In this document: piece by piece, positions 15,047 to 21,817 of the stretch
Numbering within the stretch: position 1 is the stretch's first letter
Layout: every line of letters starts with the position of its first letter
Assembly: GCA_003022085.1 (NCBI GenBank)
Contig: PXQK01000116.1
Coordinates: forward strand, 1 to 21,817
Direction of reading: 5' to 3'
Length of the DNA: 21,817 nt
Source: Halobacteriales archaeon QH_10_65_19
Lineage (GTDB): Archaea; Halobacteriota; Halobacteria; Halobacteriales; Haloarculaceae
Position numbers and translations under genes: made by a program
The notes under the pieces: model-generated
Database searches by the model: none
What the model was told of the DNA's origin: nothing
Seen by the model: the letters and a program-made list of their open reading frames with translations, nothing else

Positions 15047-16165
15047 TCAGATGGTAATTCCTACGTCGCGCATCATGTCCAGCGTCGGCTGGAGGTCGGA
15101 GAGCTGCGACAGGTCGATCTCGGGCACCGCCAGTCCGTCGACGGTGGGGAGGTCCCCGACGGGCTCGACCTCACCGATCAGCGGGTACTCGAACGTCTCG
15201 ACCGCGAAGTACTCCTGGGCCTCGGCCGAGAGCAGGTGTCTGACGAAGTTCTCCGCCAGCTCCGGATCATCCGCAACGTCGACAACGGTTGCGCCCGCGA
15301 CGTTGAACACGACGCCGGCGTCGTCGCGGGTGAACGTCGTCCCGAGCGGGGCGTCCGGGCTGCCGTCCAGCACCCGCTGGATGTAGTAGTGGTTGGCAAA
15401 CGCCGCGTCGATCTCCCCGTCGGCGACCGCCTGTGTCGCGGCGAACTCGTCGTTGTAGGCCCTGATCCCGTTTTCGACGACGCCTTCGAGCCACTGGCGG
15501 GTCCGATCGTCGCCCTCGAGGATCCGCATCGCCGTCACGAACGCCTGACAGGAGCCGTATCCCGGCGCCCAGCCGAGGTCGCCGTCGAACTCTTCGTAGG
15601 CCATGATGTCGTCGGGGAGGTCCGACTCTGAGAGCGCGTTCTTGTTGTAGGGTATCGACCGGGCCCGCCCGGATGTTCCGATCCACGACTCCGTTCTGAA
15701 CGCGCTGTCGACCAGTTCGAGCACGTCATCCGAGAGGGCTCGGGTCCGACCCTCGTCGGCGAGCGCGCCCAGTGCCCCCGCGTTGACCGAGAAGAACACG
15801 TCCGCGTCCGTACCGTCACCCTCGTTGATGATGGTGTTGACCAGGTCCGTCGCGCTCCGGTACCGTGGAACGACCTCGAAACCGTCGTAGAGGTTCTCGA
15901 TGTGGTCGACCAGCCGCCCGACCAGAAACTCGTTGCGTCCGGAGAACAGCGACAGTTCCCCCGAGAGGTCGGGGAGTTCCGCCATCGGGGTCCCGCCCGG
16001 TTCCGGCCGGTCGGCGCGGCCGGACCCGATCAGCCCCGGCTCCGGGTCCTCGCTCGACAGGAGATCCGAACAGCCGGCGAGGCCGACCGCGGAAGCAGCA
16101 GCGGCGCCTGCCAGTAACGTTCGTCGGTCGGTGCGCGGGTCGTGGTCCGAGTTGTTGGATACCAT
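15047..16165 (-). CDS. Tat lipoprotein iron(III)-binding ABC substrate-binding protein (FbpA-like)
   Basis: The 372-residue protein has a Tat lipoprotein signal: D13-R14-R15-T, hydrophobic core, lipobox L-A-G-C32. It should be anchored outside the membrane. The mature domain starts about residue 68 (GELSLFSGRNEFLVGRLVDHIE) and matches the Fe(III)/spermidine-type binding-protein fold. A tandem tyrosine pair, H259-Y260-Y261 (ANHYYIQR), corresponds to the iron-ligand tyrosines of FbpA. The likely partner is the permease at 8170-9771; no ATPase gene lies in the window. It sits 6 bp after the RGP-like gene and 7 bp before the GT-C gene, an unusual setting that suggests its surface role is coupled to glycosylation. 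Confidence 0.88.
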   Translation of the reverse strand: MVSNNSDHDPRTDRRTLLAGAAAASAVGLAGCSDLLSSEDPEPGLIGSGRADRPEPGGTPMAELPDLSGELSLFSGRNEFLVGRLVDHIENLYDGFEVVPRYRSATDLVNTIINEGDGTDADVFFSVNAGALGALADEGRTRALSDDVLELVDSAFRTESWIGTSGRARSIPYNKNALSESDLPDDIMAYEEFDGDLGWAPGYGSCQAFVTAMRILEGDDRTRQWLEGVVENGIRAYNDEFAATQAVADGEIDAAFANHYYIQRVLDGSPDAPLGTTFTRDDAGVVFNVAGATVVDVADDPELAENFVRHLLSAEAQEYFAVETFEYPLIGEVEPVGDLPTVDGLAVPEIDLSQLSDLQPTLDMMRDVGITI

Positions 16166-16171
16166 TGGTTG

Positions 16172-17329
16172 TCAGTCGTCTGCTGCCGCAGGCACGCGGT
16201 CGAGCGCCGCGAGCGCGTCCAGCCAGTCGTGCATGTGTTCGCCCACGTAGTGCAGGAACTTGCCGTTGCGGTAGGAGCCGGCGTCCGCCTCCAGAAGTGC
16301 GTCGGCCATCGCCCGGTAGGCTTCCGCGTAATCCGTCGCGTCGCCGCCGGCGTCGTCGATCAGCCGCCAGACGTACTCGTTCAGTTCCAGCCCCGCCACC
16401 TCGTTGTGGAGGTCGTCGAACGTCGAGCGCGGCGCCTTGTTGTGCTCACACAGCGGTCGCCCGTTGTAGATCCGCTTCCCGAGCACGTCACAGGCTCGCT
16501 TGAGGAACACGCCGCTCCAGATGTCGTCGAACCGGCCGACGTCCCACTTGTTGTCGTCCATGGGAAGCTGGTAGAACGCCGGGACTACCTCCCGCCGGAA
16601 GGCGAGGTTCATCGAGCAGACGGTGAGGTAGTTCCCTCGTGCGGCGACGAAGTCTTCCTCGAAATCCCCGGGGACGGTCCGCGTCTGTGCCTGACCCTGC
16701 AGGTCGCCGTCCATCAGGATCCTGACGGCGTCCAGGTCCGGGACGTTCGTCCACAGCCCCTGTGAGGCAACGACCTCGCCGTCCTCGACCCGAACGGTGT
16801 CGGTCTCGACTGTCTCGTCCATCGCCGAGTAGGGGTACCCCCGCGGGTAGAGGCCGTGCTCATCCGCGCTCTGGTAGAGGACGTTGACCCACTGTTCGTC
16901 CGAGGCGACGCGCCGGATCTCGCCCTCGAATCCGAGGTTCGCCAGGTGCCGCCCGAAGAAGTGCTCTCCGTCCTGGGGCAGCGTGTCGTCGTCCAGGAAG
17001 ACACCGTACTCGAAGCGTGGGTTGGCCCAGGTGTAGAGCAGCCCGAAGCTGGTCTCGGCGTGGCTCGCCGCCGGAACCACATCCCCGTACTCACTGATCC
17101 CTTCTGTACGGTACCACTCCTCGCGACGGCTGGCATCGAACACCCGCCCTGCGACCCCGAGGTCGTCGAGCATCGACCGCATTGCCGCCGTCTCGCAGAA
17201 GTCCTCCGTGACGAGCAAGAAGTACAGTCTGGACACGTCGAACCCGTGTCTGCGCGCGTTCTCGACGTACGCCCGGACGCAATCGTACTCCCTGATCGTG
17301 GGGACGACCACGCAGATGTCCTGGCTCAT
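16172..17329 (-). CDS. RGP / UDP-arabinopyranose-mutase-like protein ('alpha-1,4-glucan-protein synthase' family)
   Basis: The 385-residue cytosolic protein resembles the reversibly glycosylated polypeptide (RGP) family, whose plant members interconvert UDP-arabinopyranose and UDP-arabinofuranose. It has the opening VVVPTIREYDCVRAYVE (7-23), the nucleotide-sugar/metal motif FLDDDTLP with D113-D114-D115, and the later block DNKWDVGRFDDIWSGVFLKRACD typical of the family. The arginine used by plant enzymes for self-glycosylation cannot be assigned by eye. It is the first gene of the operon RGP, iron-binding protein, GT-C, and its start lies 13 bp from operator 3, so iron control is expected. It may supply a nucleotide sugar to the neighbouring transferases, or glycosylate directly. 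Confidence 0.75.
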   Translation of the reverse strand: MSQDICVVVPTIREYDCVRAYVENARRHGFDVSRLYFLLVTEDFCETAAMRSMLDDLGVAGRVFDASRREEWYRTEGISEYGDVVPAASHAETSFGLLYTWANPRFEYGVFLDDDTLPQDGEHFFGRHLANLGFEGEIRRVASDEQWVNVLYQSADEHGLYPRGYPYSAMDETVETDTVRVEDGEVVASQGLWTNVPDLDAVRILMDGDLQGQAQTRTVPGDFEEDFVAARGNYLTVCSMNLAFRREVVPAFYQLPMDDNKWDVGRFDDIWSGVFLKRACDVLGKRIYNGRPLCEHNKAPRSTFDDLHNEVAGLELNEYVWRLIDDAGGDATDYAEAYRAMADALLEADAGSYRNGKFLHYVGEHMHDWLDALAALDRVPAAADD

Positions 17330-17338
17330 CGACCCCAG

Positions 17339-17358
17339 TTTTTAGGCCGACCTAAAAA
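17339..17358. promoter_or_regulatory. DtxR/Idr-type iron-box operator 3
   Basis: TTTTTAGGCCGACCTAAAAA contains TTAGG-CCGA-CCTAA flanked by symmetric T/A runs. It covers the region where the TATA box of a leaderless promoter for the minus-strand operon would lie (dyad 13-26 bp before the ATG at 17329). It can therefore be expected to control the RGP, iron-binding-protein and GT-C operon. Confidence 0.8.
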
Positions 17359-17666
17359 AGGGTGTCGATCCACAGCTCGGAGTCCTCCGGCTCACACGGA
17401 CCCGGGTCGGCCGACCGGAGGCGTCCATGGCCAACGCTGGGAGGCCCAATTATTTAAGCTTGCCTAAAAACCCCCGGTACAGTCGACTGAAGCACTGTAT
17501 TCCCGTATTCCCGACAGAGCGATCCGGGAGGTCCCGCCGGTGTTCGCCCGCTGCGACGGTGTACGGTACTCCGCGCGCCTGCCAGAAAGGCCTGTCTCTG
17601 GTCGTGCAGCCCGACAGCCGAACAACGCCACACCTATGCCCCCCCTGGACGCAGTGGCACCTGACC
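17359..17666. other. Divergent intergenic region with a GC dyad and a long untranslated leader
   Basis: No convincing gene is present. A 12-bp palindrome, GGTCGGCCGACC, lies at 17405-17416 between operators 3 and 4 and could bind a further regulator. After operator 4 about 200 bp precede the ATG at 17667, far longer than the leaders of neighbouring genes. The reading frame of the membrane protein stays open upstream to an ATG at 17427, but those extra 80 residues are Arg/Ser/Pro-rich and unlike the acidic proteins around them. I therefore treat this stretch as leader. Confidence 0.6.
17454..17467 (+). promoter_or_regulatory. Degenerate iron-box operator 4 overlapping a TATA-like box
   Basis: TTAAGCTTGCCTAA keeps the right half-site CCTAA and the N4 spacing but has TTAAG on the left. 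It overlaps the TATA-like TTATTTAAG at 17450-17458. The site faces the membrane-protein gene at 17667, though it is 200 bp from its ATG. Confidence 0.5.
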
Positions 17667-18749
17667 ATGGTGACCGCACAGCTCACAGTCGAGGTACTGC
17701 TGGCGGGCCTCGCCGGCGGGGTAATCGGCGCCGCGATCGGGGGCCTGCCGGCCCTGAGTCTCGCCGGTGTCGTGATCTCGGTCGGCGAGATCGCCACTGT
17801 AACAGGTGGTGTGACACCGGACGACGGCGGTTCTGTGACCGAGGTGTTCGGCGTCGAGCCGGCGGCGTTAGAGGCTGTTGGCGTCTCCGGAAGCGTCGGC
17901 TTCGGACCGGTGCTCGGCCCCCACGTCGCCTTCGCGGGGGGTGTGGCGGCCGCCGCGTACCTCGGCCGTCGGGAGACTATCGACACCGGCTTCCGGTACC
18001 ACCAGGCCAAGAAGATCACCAAACCCCTGGGGAGCCAGCCCGACGTCCTGCTGGTCGGCGGGGCCTTCGGCGTCTTCGGTGTCCTTCTCGCGCGCGTGAC
18101 TGCGGAGGCCGGGGTCCCTGTCGATCCGGTGATGCTCGCCGTCGTCGTCTCCGGGTTCGTTCACCGGCTCGCGTTCGGCTACCCGCTGGTGGGCCGACTT
18201 GGGAACCTCCAGACGTCGGTGCTGGACATGTCACCGTTCGAGCGCGACGACCGGTGGGGAGAGCCCGAGCACGGGACCGCACAGGGCACCGGTGGTCGCC
18301 ACGTGGTCGAACCGTGGCTCCCCGAACACTACGACCCGGTACAGCTCACCGTCCTCGGTGCGGGCGTCGGGGTCGTCTCGGGCTACGTCGCGCTCGTCAC
18401 CGGGAGCGTGTTCCTGGCGTTTGGCATTACAGCGGCCAGCCTCCTCTTTCTCTCCCTGGGGCTGTACGATCTGCCAGTCACCCACCACATGGCGCTCCCG
18501 GCGAGCATCGCCGCGCTGGCTGTCGTCGGGGACACCGAACCCGTCGTCGCGCTCGTGGCTGCGGGCGCCTTCGGTGTTGTCGGCGCGCTGGCCGGGGAAC
18601 TCGCCCAACGGACGCTGTACGCCCACGCTGACACCCACCTCGACCCGCCGGCTGTCTCGATTGTTCTGACGAGCCTGCTGCTCACGGTGCTGGCCGCCCT
18701 CGGTGTGCTCGATCCCGGTCCGGTGCCGTATCCGGAGATTTATAGGTAA
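17667..18749 (+). CDS. Polytopic membrane protein of unknown function, likely iron-regulated
   Basis: From the ATG at 17667 the protein has 360 residues, with about eight to ten hydrophobic segments rich in Gly, Ala and Val (first TVEVLLAGLAGGVIGAAIGGLPALSLAGVVI; later VLLVGGAFGVFGVLLARV and LTVLGAGVGVVSGYVALVTGSVFLAFGITAASLLFLSLG). Loops contain His-bearing stretches such as GFRYHQAKKITKP, RHVVEPWLPEHYDP and PVTHHMALP, which might bind metal; that is speculation. I do not recognise the family. Its own degenerate iron box and its divergent position relative to the RGP and iron-binding-protein operon make a transport role in the iron response plausible. An earlier in-frame ATG at 17427 was rejected on composition. 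Confidence 0.75.
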   Translation: MVTAQLTVEVLLAGLAGGVIGAAIGGLPALSLAGVVISVGEIATVTGGVTPDDGGSVTEVFGVEPAALEAVGVSGSVGFGPVLGPHVAFAGGVAAAAYLGRRETIDTGFRYHQAKKITKPLGSQPDVLLVGGAFGVFGVLLARVTAEAGVPVDPVMLAVVVSGFVHRLAFGYPLVGRLGNLQTSVLDMSPFERDDRWGEPEHGTAQGTGGRHVVEPWLPEHYDPVQLTVLGAGVGVVSGYVALVTGSVFLAFGITAASLLFLSLGLYDLPVTHHMALPASIAALAVVGDTEPVVALVAAGAFGVVGALAGELAQRTLYAHADTHLDPPAVSIVLTSLLLTVLAALGVLDPGPVPYPEIYR

Positions 18750-18824
18750 GAGACAGTCCTCTATCTTGCGCGGTGGTTTATGTCATAATTCTGAAACGAT
18801 TGTCTCGTCAGACTAGCCAAGAGC

Positions 18825-20258
18825 CTACAGGATAATGCTCTTGCGCTCGACGAACGCCTCGATAGTGTAGCCGATGCCTTCGCGGCCAATCCCGGAGTCT
18901 TTGACGCCGCCGAAGGGGATGTCGCCGAGACCGTGGCTCGGTCTGCCGTTGATCCGGACGCCGCCGGCCTCGAGACGTTCGGCGACCCGCATCGCGCGGT
19001 TGTAGTCGCTCGTAAACACCGAGGCGTCGAGGCCGAGGTCGCTCTCGTTTGCGAGTTCGAGCGCTTCTTCCTCGTCGGCGACGCGTGTCACGGCGGCGAC
19101 TGGGCCGAACTGCTCCTTGTGGACGATCCGGGCGTCGTGTGGCACCTCTGCCAGAAGCGCCGGCTGGACGAACTGCCCATCGCGCTCGCCGCCCGTGACG
19201 AGGGTCGCGCCCTTCTCGACGGCATCGTCGATCAGTTCCTCGACCCAGTCGGCCTGTGACTCGGAGATCAGCGGGCCGACCTTCGTGTCGGGGTCGAAGA
19301 GGTCGCCCGTGACCCAGTTGTCGACTTCGGCCTCCAGACGGTCGACGACCTCGTCGTGAACGTCTTTGTGGGCGAGCACGCGCGAGACGGCCGAGCAGCG
19401 CTGGCCGGCGTACTTGAACGAGCCGGCGGCGCAGTCCGCGGTGACCGTCGAGAGGTCGGCGTCGGGGAACACGATTGCGGGGGCGTTGCCGCCCAGTTCC
19501 ATGTGCAACTCGACCATGCCACTGACCGAGGCGACGTGCTTGCCGGCGTTCGAGGAGCCGGTCATTGCGATGGCATTGATCCGATCGTCGCCGGCGAGCA
19601 GGTCGCCGATGTCGCTTGCCTGGCCCGGCATGAAGGCGAACGCGCCGTCGGGCAGGTCGGTCGCGTCCGCGATGATGTCCGACAGGATCGCCCCGCTGAC
19701 CGGCGTCTTGCTCGCGGGCTTCAGAATGACCGAGTTGCCGGCCGCCAGCGCCGGCGCGACCTGCAGCGCCGTCGTCGACAGGGGGTAGTTGTACGGCGTG
19801 ATACAGAGGACGGTCCCGACCGGCTCCCACTTTACGATGGCTTTCCAGCCCTCGTGGCCCTCGGTCGTCCCCTCGACGTACTCGCCCTGGAGGTCGCGGA
19901 CCTCCTCGACGGCTCGCCGGAACCGCTCGGCGGCGCTGTCGACCTCACCCCGGGCGCTGGCTATCGGCTTCCCCGCCTCCCGGACGATGACCTCCGCGAG
20001 TTCCTGCTTTCGTTCCTCGATGCCGTCGGCGATCGCCTCCAGCCACCGGGCACGCTGGACGATTGTCGTGCCCCGCATCTCGCGTTCGGCGCGCTCGGCG
20101 GCCGCGAGTGCCGAATCGATCTCTCCTGGCGTCGCCGCGGCGACCGAGGCGAACGGCTCGCCGTCGGTCAGGTCCGTTACCTCGATGGTGTCCGTCGCCG
20201 CCTGCCAGGCACCCTCGAGATAGAGTCCGTCGGGGTACGATGATTCTTTCGTTGCCAT
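18825..20258 (-). CDS. NAD(P)-dependent aldehyde dehydrogenase
   Basis: The 477-residue protein is a full-length member of the aldehyde dehydrogenase superfamily, which oxidises aldehydes to acids. The catalytic residues are all present: N157 (TPYNYPL), general base E254 in MELGGNAP and nucleophile C288 in AGQRCSA. The cofactor-binding ILKPASKTP and MTGSSNAGK blocks are also present. The overall pattern is close to the non-phosphorylating glyceraldehyde-3-phosphate and lactaldehyde dehydrogenase branch, but the substrate cannot be fixed by eye. It is divergent from the M24-family gene, with only 41 bp between start codons, so the two may share control. It converges on the membrane-protein gene at 18749 across 75 bp that hold only a weak GAGACA/TGTCTC inverted repeat. 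Confidence 0.92.
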   Translation of the reverse strand: MATKESSYPDGLYLEGAWQAATDTIEVTDLTDGEPFASVAAATPGEIDSALAAAERAEREMRGTTIVQRARWLEAIADGIEERKQELAEVIVREAGKPIASARGEVDSAAERFRRAVEEVRDLQGEYVEGTTEGHEGWKAIVKWEPVGTVLCITPYNYPLSTTALQVAPALAAGNSVILKPASKTPVSGAILSDIIADATDLPDGAFAFMPGQASDIGDLLAGDDRINAIAMTGSSNAGKHVASVSGMVELHMELGGNAPAIVFPDADLSTVTADCAAGSFKYAGQRCSAVSRVLAHKDVHDEVVDRLEAEVDNWVTGDLFDPDTKVGPLISESQADWVEELIDDAVEKGATLVTGGERDGQFVQPALLAEVPHDARIVHKEQFGPVAAVTRVADEEEALELANESDLGLDASVFTSDYNRAMRVAERLEAGGVRINGRPSHGLGDIPFGGVKDSGIGREGIGYTIEAFVERKSIIL

Positions 20259-20299
20259 GTGTAGCCGTTCTGTCGCCAGAGTTATGAACTTTACTCAAT

Positions 20300-21415
20300 A
20301 TGGAATTAATAATGGGAAACCGTGCGAGAACCGGACTGGCGCGAGTGGAGCGCCTCGATGAACTGCTGGCAGCGGAGCCGTACGCGGCGGTCTGGCTCGC
20401 TCGCCCGAGCTCGTTCGCGTGGTTGACCGGCGGGAGCAACGTCGTCGACCGGACGGGGACGGCCGGGGTCGCCGCGGCGGGGTACGACGGTGAGACGGTT
20501 CGCGTGATCACGAACAACATCGAAACCGAGCGACTCGAAACCGAGGAGCTACCCGACGGCATAGCGGTGGAGTCCTACAACTGGTACGAGTCGTCGCTCG
20601 CCGAGGCCGTGAAAGCGCGGAGTCCGAAGCCGGCGGCTGCCGACATCGACGTGCCGGGCCTTGCGACGTTTGATGCTGCCCGGCTCCGGCAGCCGCTGAC
20701 GGAGGCCGACATCGACCGCTACCGGAAACTGGGTACGGCGACCGCCAGGGCAGTCGAGGCGACCTGCCGCGAGGCGTCACAGGGGGACACCGAACGGGAG
20801 GTCGCGGCGCGGCTCCGGGAACGGCTGGCCGTGGCGGGCATCGAGTCGCCGGTCGTCCTCGTCGGTGGCGCAGAGCGCTCGCCCCGGTACCGGCACCCGA
20901 CGCCGACAGAGGCGCCGGTAGGCGGGTACGCGCTGGTGGTCGTGACCGCCGAGCGCGACGGGCTGTTTGCGTCCTGTACCCGGACAGTCGCCTTCGACCC
21001 GCCAGGGTGGCTGCTGGAGCGCCACTGTGCGACCGCGCGCATCGAGGCGACGGCGCTGGCCGCGACGCGTGCTGTCGCCATGGACGGGGGGACAGCGGGA
21101 GAGGTATTCGACGCGATCCGGGACACCTACGGGGCGGTCGGTTGGGCCGGCGAGTGGCGCCGCCACCACCAGGGCGGGGCCGCGGGTTTTGCCGGCCGGG
21201 AGTGGATCGCAACGCCGGATTCGTCAGCGACAGTCCACCTGCCGATGGCTTACGCCTGGAACCCGACGGTCAAGGGCGCAAAGAGCGAGGATACGGTACT
21301 CGTTGAAGCTGACAGCTACGAGACGCTCACCGCCGGCGACTGGCCGACACTCTCCGTCAATGCTGTCGGCTACGACGAAACGTTCGAGCGGCCCGCCGTA
21401 CTCGAACGCGGGTAG
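20300..21415 (+). CDS. M24 (aminopeptidase P / creatinase-like) protein lacking most metal ligands
   Basis: The 371-residue protein has the two-domain layout of M24B peptidases: an N-terminal creatinase-like domain (about 15-130, AVWLARPSSFAWLTGG) and a C-terminal pita-bread domain. Motif positions can be matched. The first metal Asp is replaced around T216 (VVVTAERDG), the second Asp by S225 (ASCTRT) and the first Glu by N321 (AWNPTVKG). H289/H290 (HHQGG) and E330 (KSEDTVLV) remain. It is therefore unlikely to be a normal dinuclear metallopeptidase. It may belong to a conserved non-canonical branch with a creatinase-like or other hydrolase activity. The start may be 20300 or the in-frame ATG at 20312. 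It is divergent from the aldehyde dehydrogenase gene, 41 bp away. Confidence 0.82.
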   Translation: MELIMGNRARTGLARVERLDELLAAEPYAAVWLARPSSFAWLTGGSNVVDRTGTAGVAAAGYDGETVRVITNNIETERLETEELPDGIAVESYNWYESSLAEAVKARSPKPAAADIDVPGLATFDAARLRQPLTEADIDRYRKLGTATARAVEATCREASQGDTEREVAARLRERLAVAGIESPVVLVGGAERSPRYRHPTPTEAPVGGYALVVVTAERDGLFASCTRTVAFDPPGWLLERHCATARIEATALAATRAVAMDGGTAGEVFDAIRDTYGAVGWAGEWRRHHQGGAAGFAGREWIATPDSSATVHLPMAYAWNPTVKGAKSEDTVLVEADSYETLTAGDWPTLSVNAVGYDETFERPAVLERG

Positions 21416-21516
21416 TCATACTGTCAAAGCTACAGGTTGCGTCCGACAGTGTCACAACCGATCGAGGGCTTGCAGGCGACACCGCGGTCGCGTTACAGAG
21501 ACGACCACACTAACGG

Positions 21517-21553
21517 CACGGAGGTGGTGTCGCACTCCCGCGGAACCTCCGTG
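21517..21553. terminator. Strong hairpin downstream of the M24 gene
   Basis: CACGGAGGT (21517-21525) pairs perfectly with ACCTCCGTG (21545-21553), a 9-bp stem with a 19-nt loop. It lies in the 237-bp convergent interval 21416-21652, which holds no gene. It may be a terminator or part of a small RNA. Confidence 0.4.
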
Positions 21554-21605
21554 GCAGTTTGTCGGCGCACACGGGCACTGGTCCCGGGTTGAGATTTAAA
21601 TCCTG

Positions 21606-21621
21606 GGACCGGTCACGGTCC
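21606..21621. terminator. Second hairpin near the convergent gene end
   Basis: GGACCG (21606-21611) pairs with CGGTCC (21616-21621) over a 4-nt loop. It lies 32 bp beyond the stop codon of the minus-strand gene that enters from the right, so it may terminate that transcript. Confidence 0.35.
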
Positions 21622-21652
21622 GAATAGGATGCGTTTGTACGTGCTGGAACCG

Positions 21653-21817
21653 TCACCCGCGGTTTGGATCCGCGGGGGATGTCTCGCGGTCAAACTGGTC
21701 GAAGATCTCGGAGACGAGCGCGGGCAGGTCGTCGCGAAGCAGTTCCTCGGGCGACTGCTCGGTGTTGGGCGCGCCGTTAGTAAAGCGCAGACAGAGGCGG
21801 TCAAGCCGGCGCATTAG
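21653..21817 (-). CDS. C-terminal part of a small acidic protein, unknown function (cut by window edge)
   Basis: On the minus strand a frame runs from the right edge to a TGA at 21653-21655. From the in-frame ATG at 21812-21814 it gives 53 residues (opening MRRLDRLCLRFTNGAPNTEQ, with SPEELLRDDLPALVSEIFDQFD following). The frame is still open at the edge, so the true start may lie outside. Third positions are very GC-rich and the product is acidic, both typical of real genes here. The opposite-strand reading of the same bases (21629-21817) has weaker third-position bias. The last codons lie in a CCCGCGG/CCGCGGG hairpin (21656-21676). No family recognised. Confidence 0.5.
   Translation of the reverse strand, partial: LMRRLDRLCLRFTNGAPNTEQSPEELLRDDLPALVSEIFDQFDRETSPADPNRG

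Noticed and set aside
17427..17666. N-terminal extension of the membrane protein to ATG 17427
   Set aside because: The 80 extra residues are basic and low in acidic residues, and would run across operator 4 and its TATA-like box.
18751..18806. GAGACA...TGTCTC as a terminator between the membrane protein and aldehyde dehydrogenase genes
   Set aside because: Six base pairs with a loop of over 40 nt is within chance expectation.
21629..21817. 62-residue plus-strand ORF after a TTTAAAT box
   Set aside because: Weaker third-position GC than the antisense frame, whose product is acidic. The TATA-like palindrome is suggestive, so this is not fully excluded.

Overview
The window is chromosomal DNA from a halophilic archaeon (class Halobacteria). 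It is GC-rich and strongly GC-biased at third codon positions. The proteins are acidic, most genes have little or no leader and no Shine-Dalgarno site, and several genes encode families I know mainly from haloarchaea (DUF7344-like and DUF5785-like). Exported proteins carry Tat or lipobox signals. I cannot assign a genus from the sequence alone.

Layout. 1-115: probable right-end remnant of an IS200/IS605 (TnpB-type) element, followed by tRNA-Thr(UGU). 331-2428 (minus strand): GNAT acetyltransferase, CBS/zinc-ribbon protein, DUF7344-like winged-helix protein and DUF5785-like protein. 2565-5476 (plus strand): tight operon of a lipoprotein, an ABC-2 permease and its ATPase. 5476-5847: a repeat-rich patch with a 111-bp unit bounded by 16-bp perfect inverted repeats, a 48-bp direct repeat that duplicates the 3' end of tRNA-Ser(UGA), and an inverted copy of its T-arm. 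5874-8127: DUF2064-type protein, small membrane protein, NfeD protein and JAMM metalloprotease.

8170-18749 is the most interesting part. Four copies of a TTAGG-N4-CCTAA dyad (one degenerate), of the kind bound by DtxR/SirR/Idr iron-dependent regulators, sit at promoters. They link (a) a two-domain FbpB-like ferric-iron ABC permease, (b) a two-subunit exported GMC dehydrogenase with a predicted [3Fe-4S] cluster, (c) a DPM1-like GT2 glycosyltransferase, (d) a tight operon of an RGP/UDP-arabinopyranose-mutase-like protein, a Tat lipoprotein FbpA-like iron-binding protein and a large GT-C membrane glycosyltransferase, and (e) a polytopic membrane protein of unknown function. My reading is that iron limitation switches on iron(III) capture together with a lipid-linked glycosylation branch and an extracytoplasmic sugar or alcohol oxidation module. 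The function of the combination is inferred, but the shared operators and the gene order are visible directly.

18825-21817: an NAD(P)-type aldehyde dehydrogenase divergent from an M24-family protein that lacks three of the five usual metal ligands, then a hairpin-rich intergenic region and the C-terminal part of a small acidic protein cut by the window edge.
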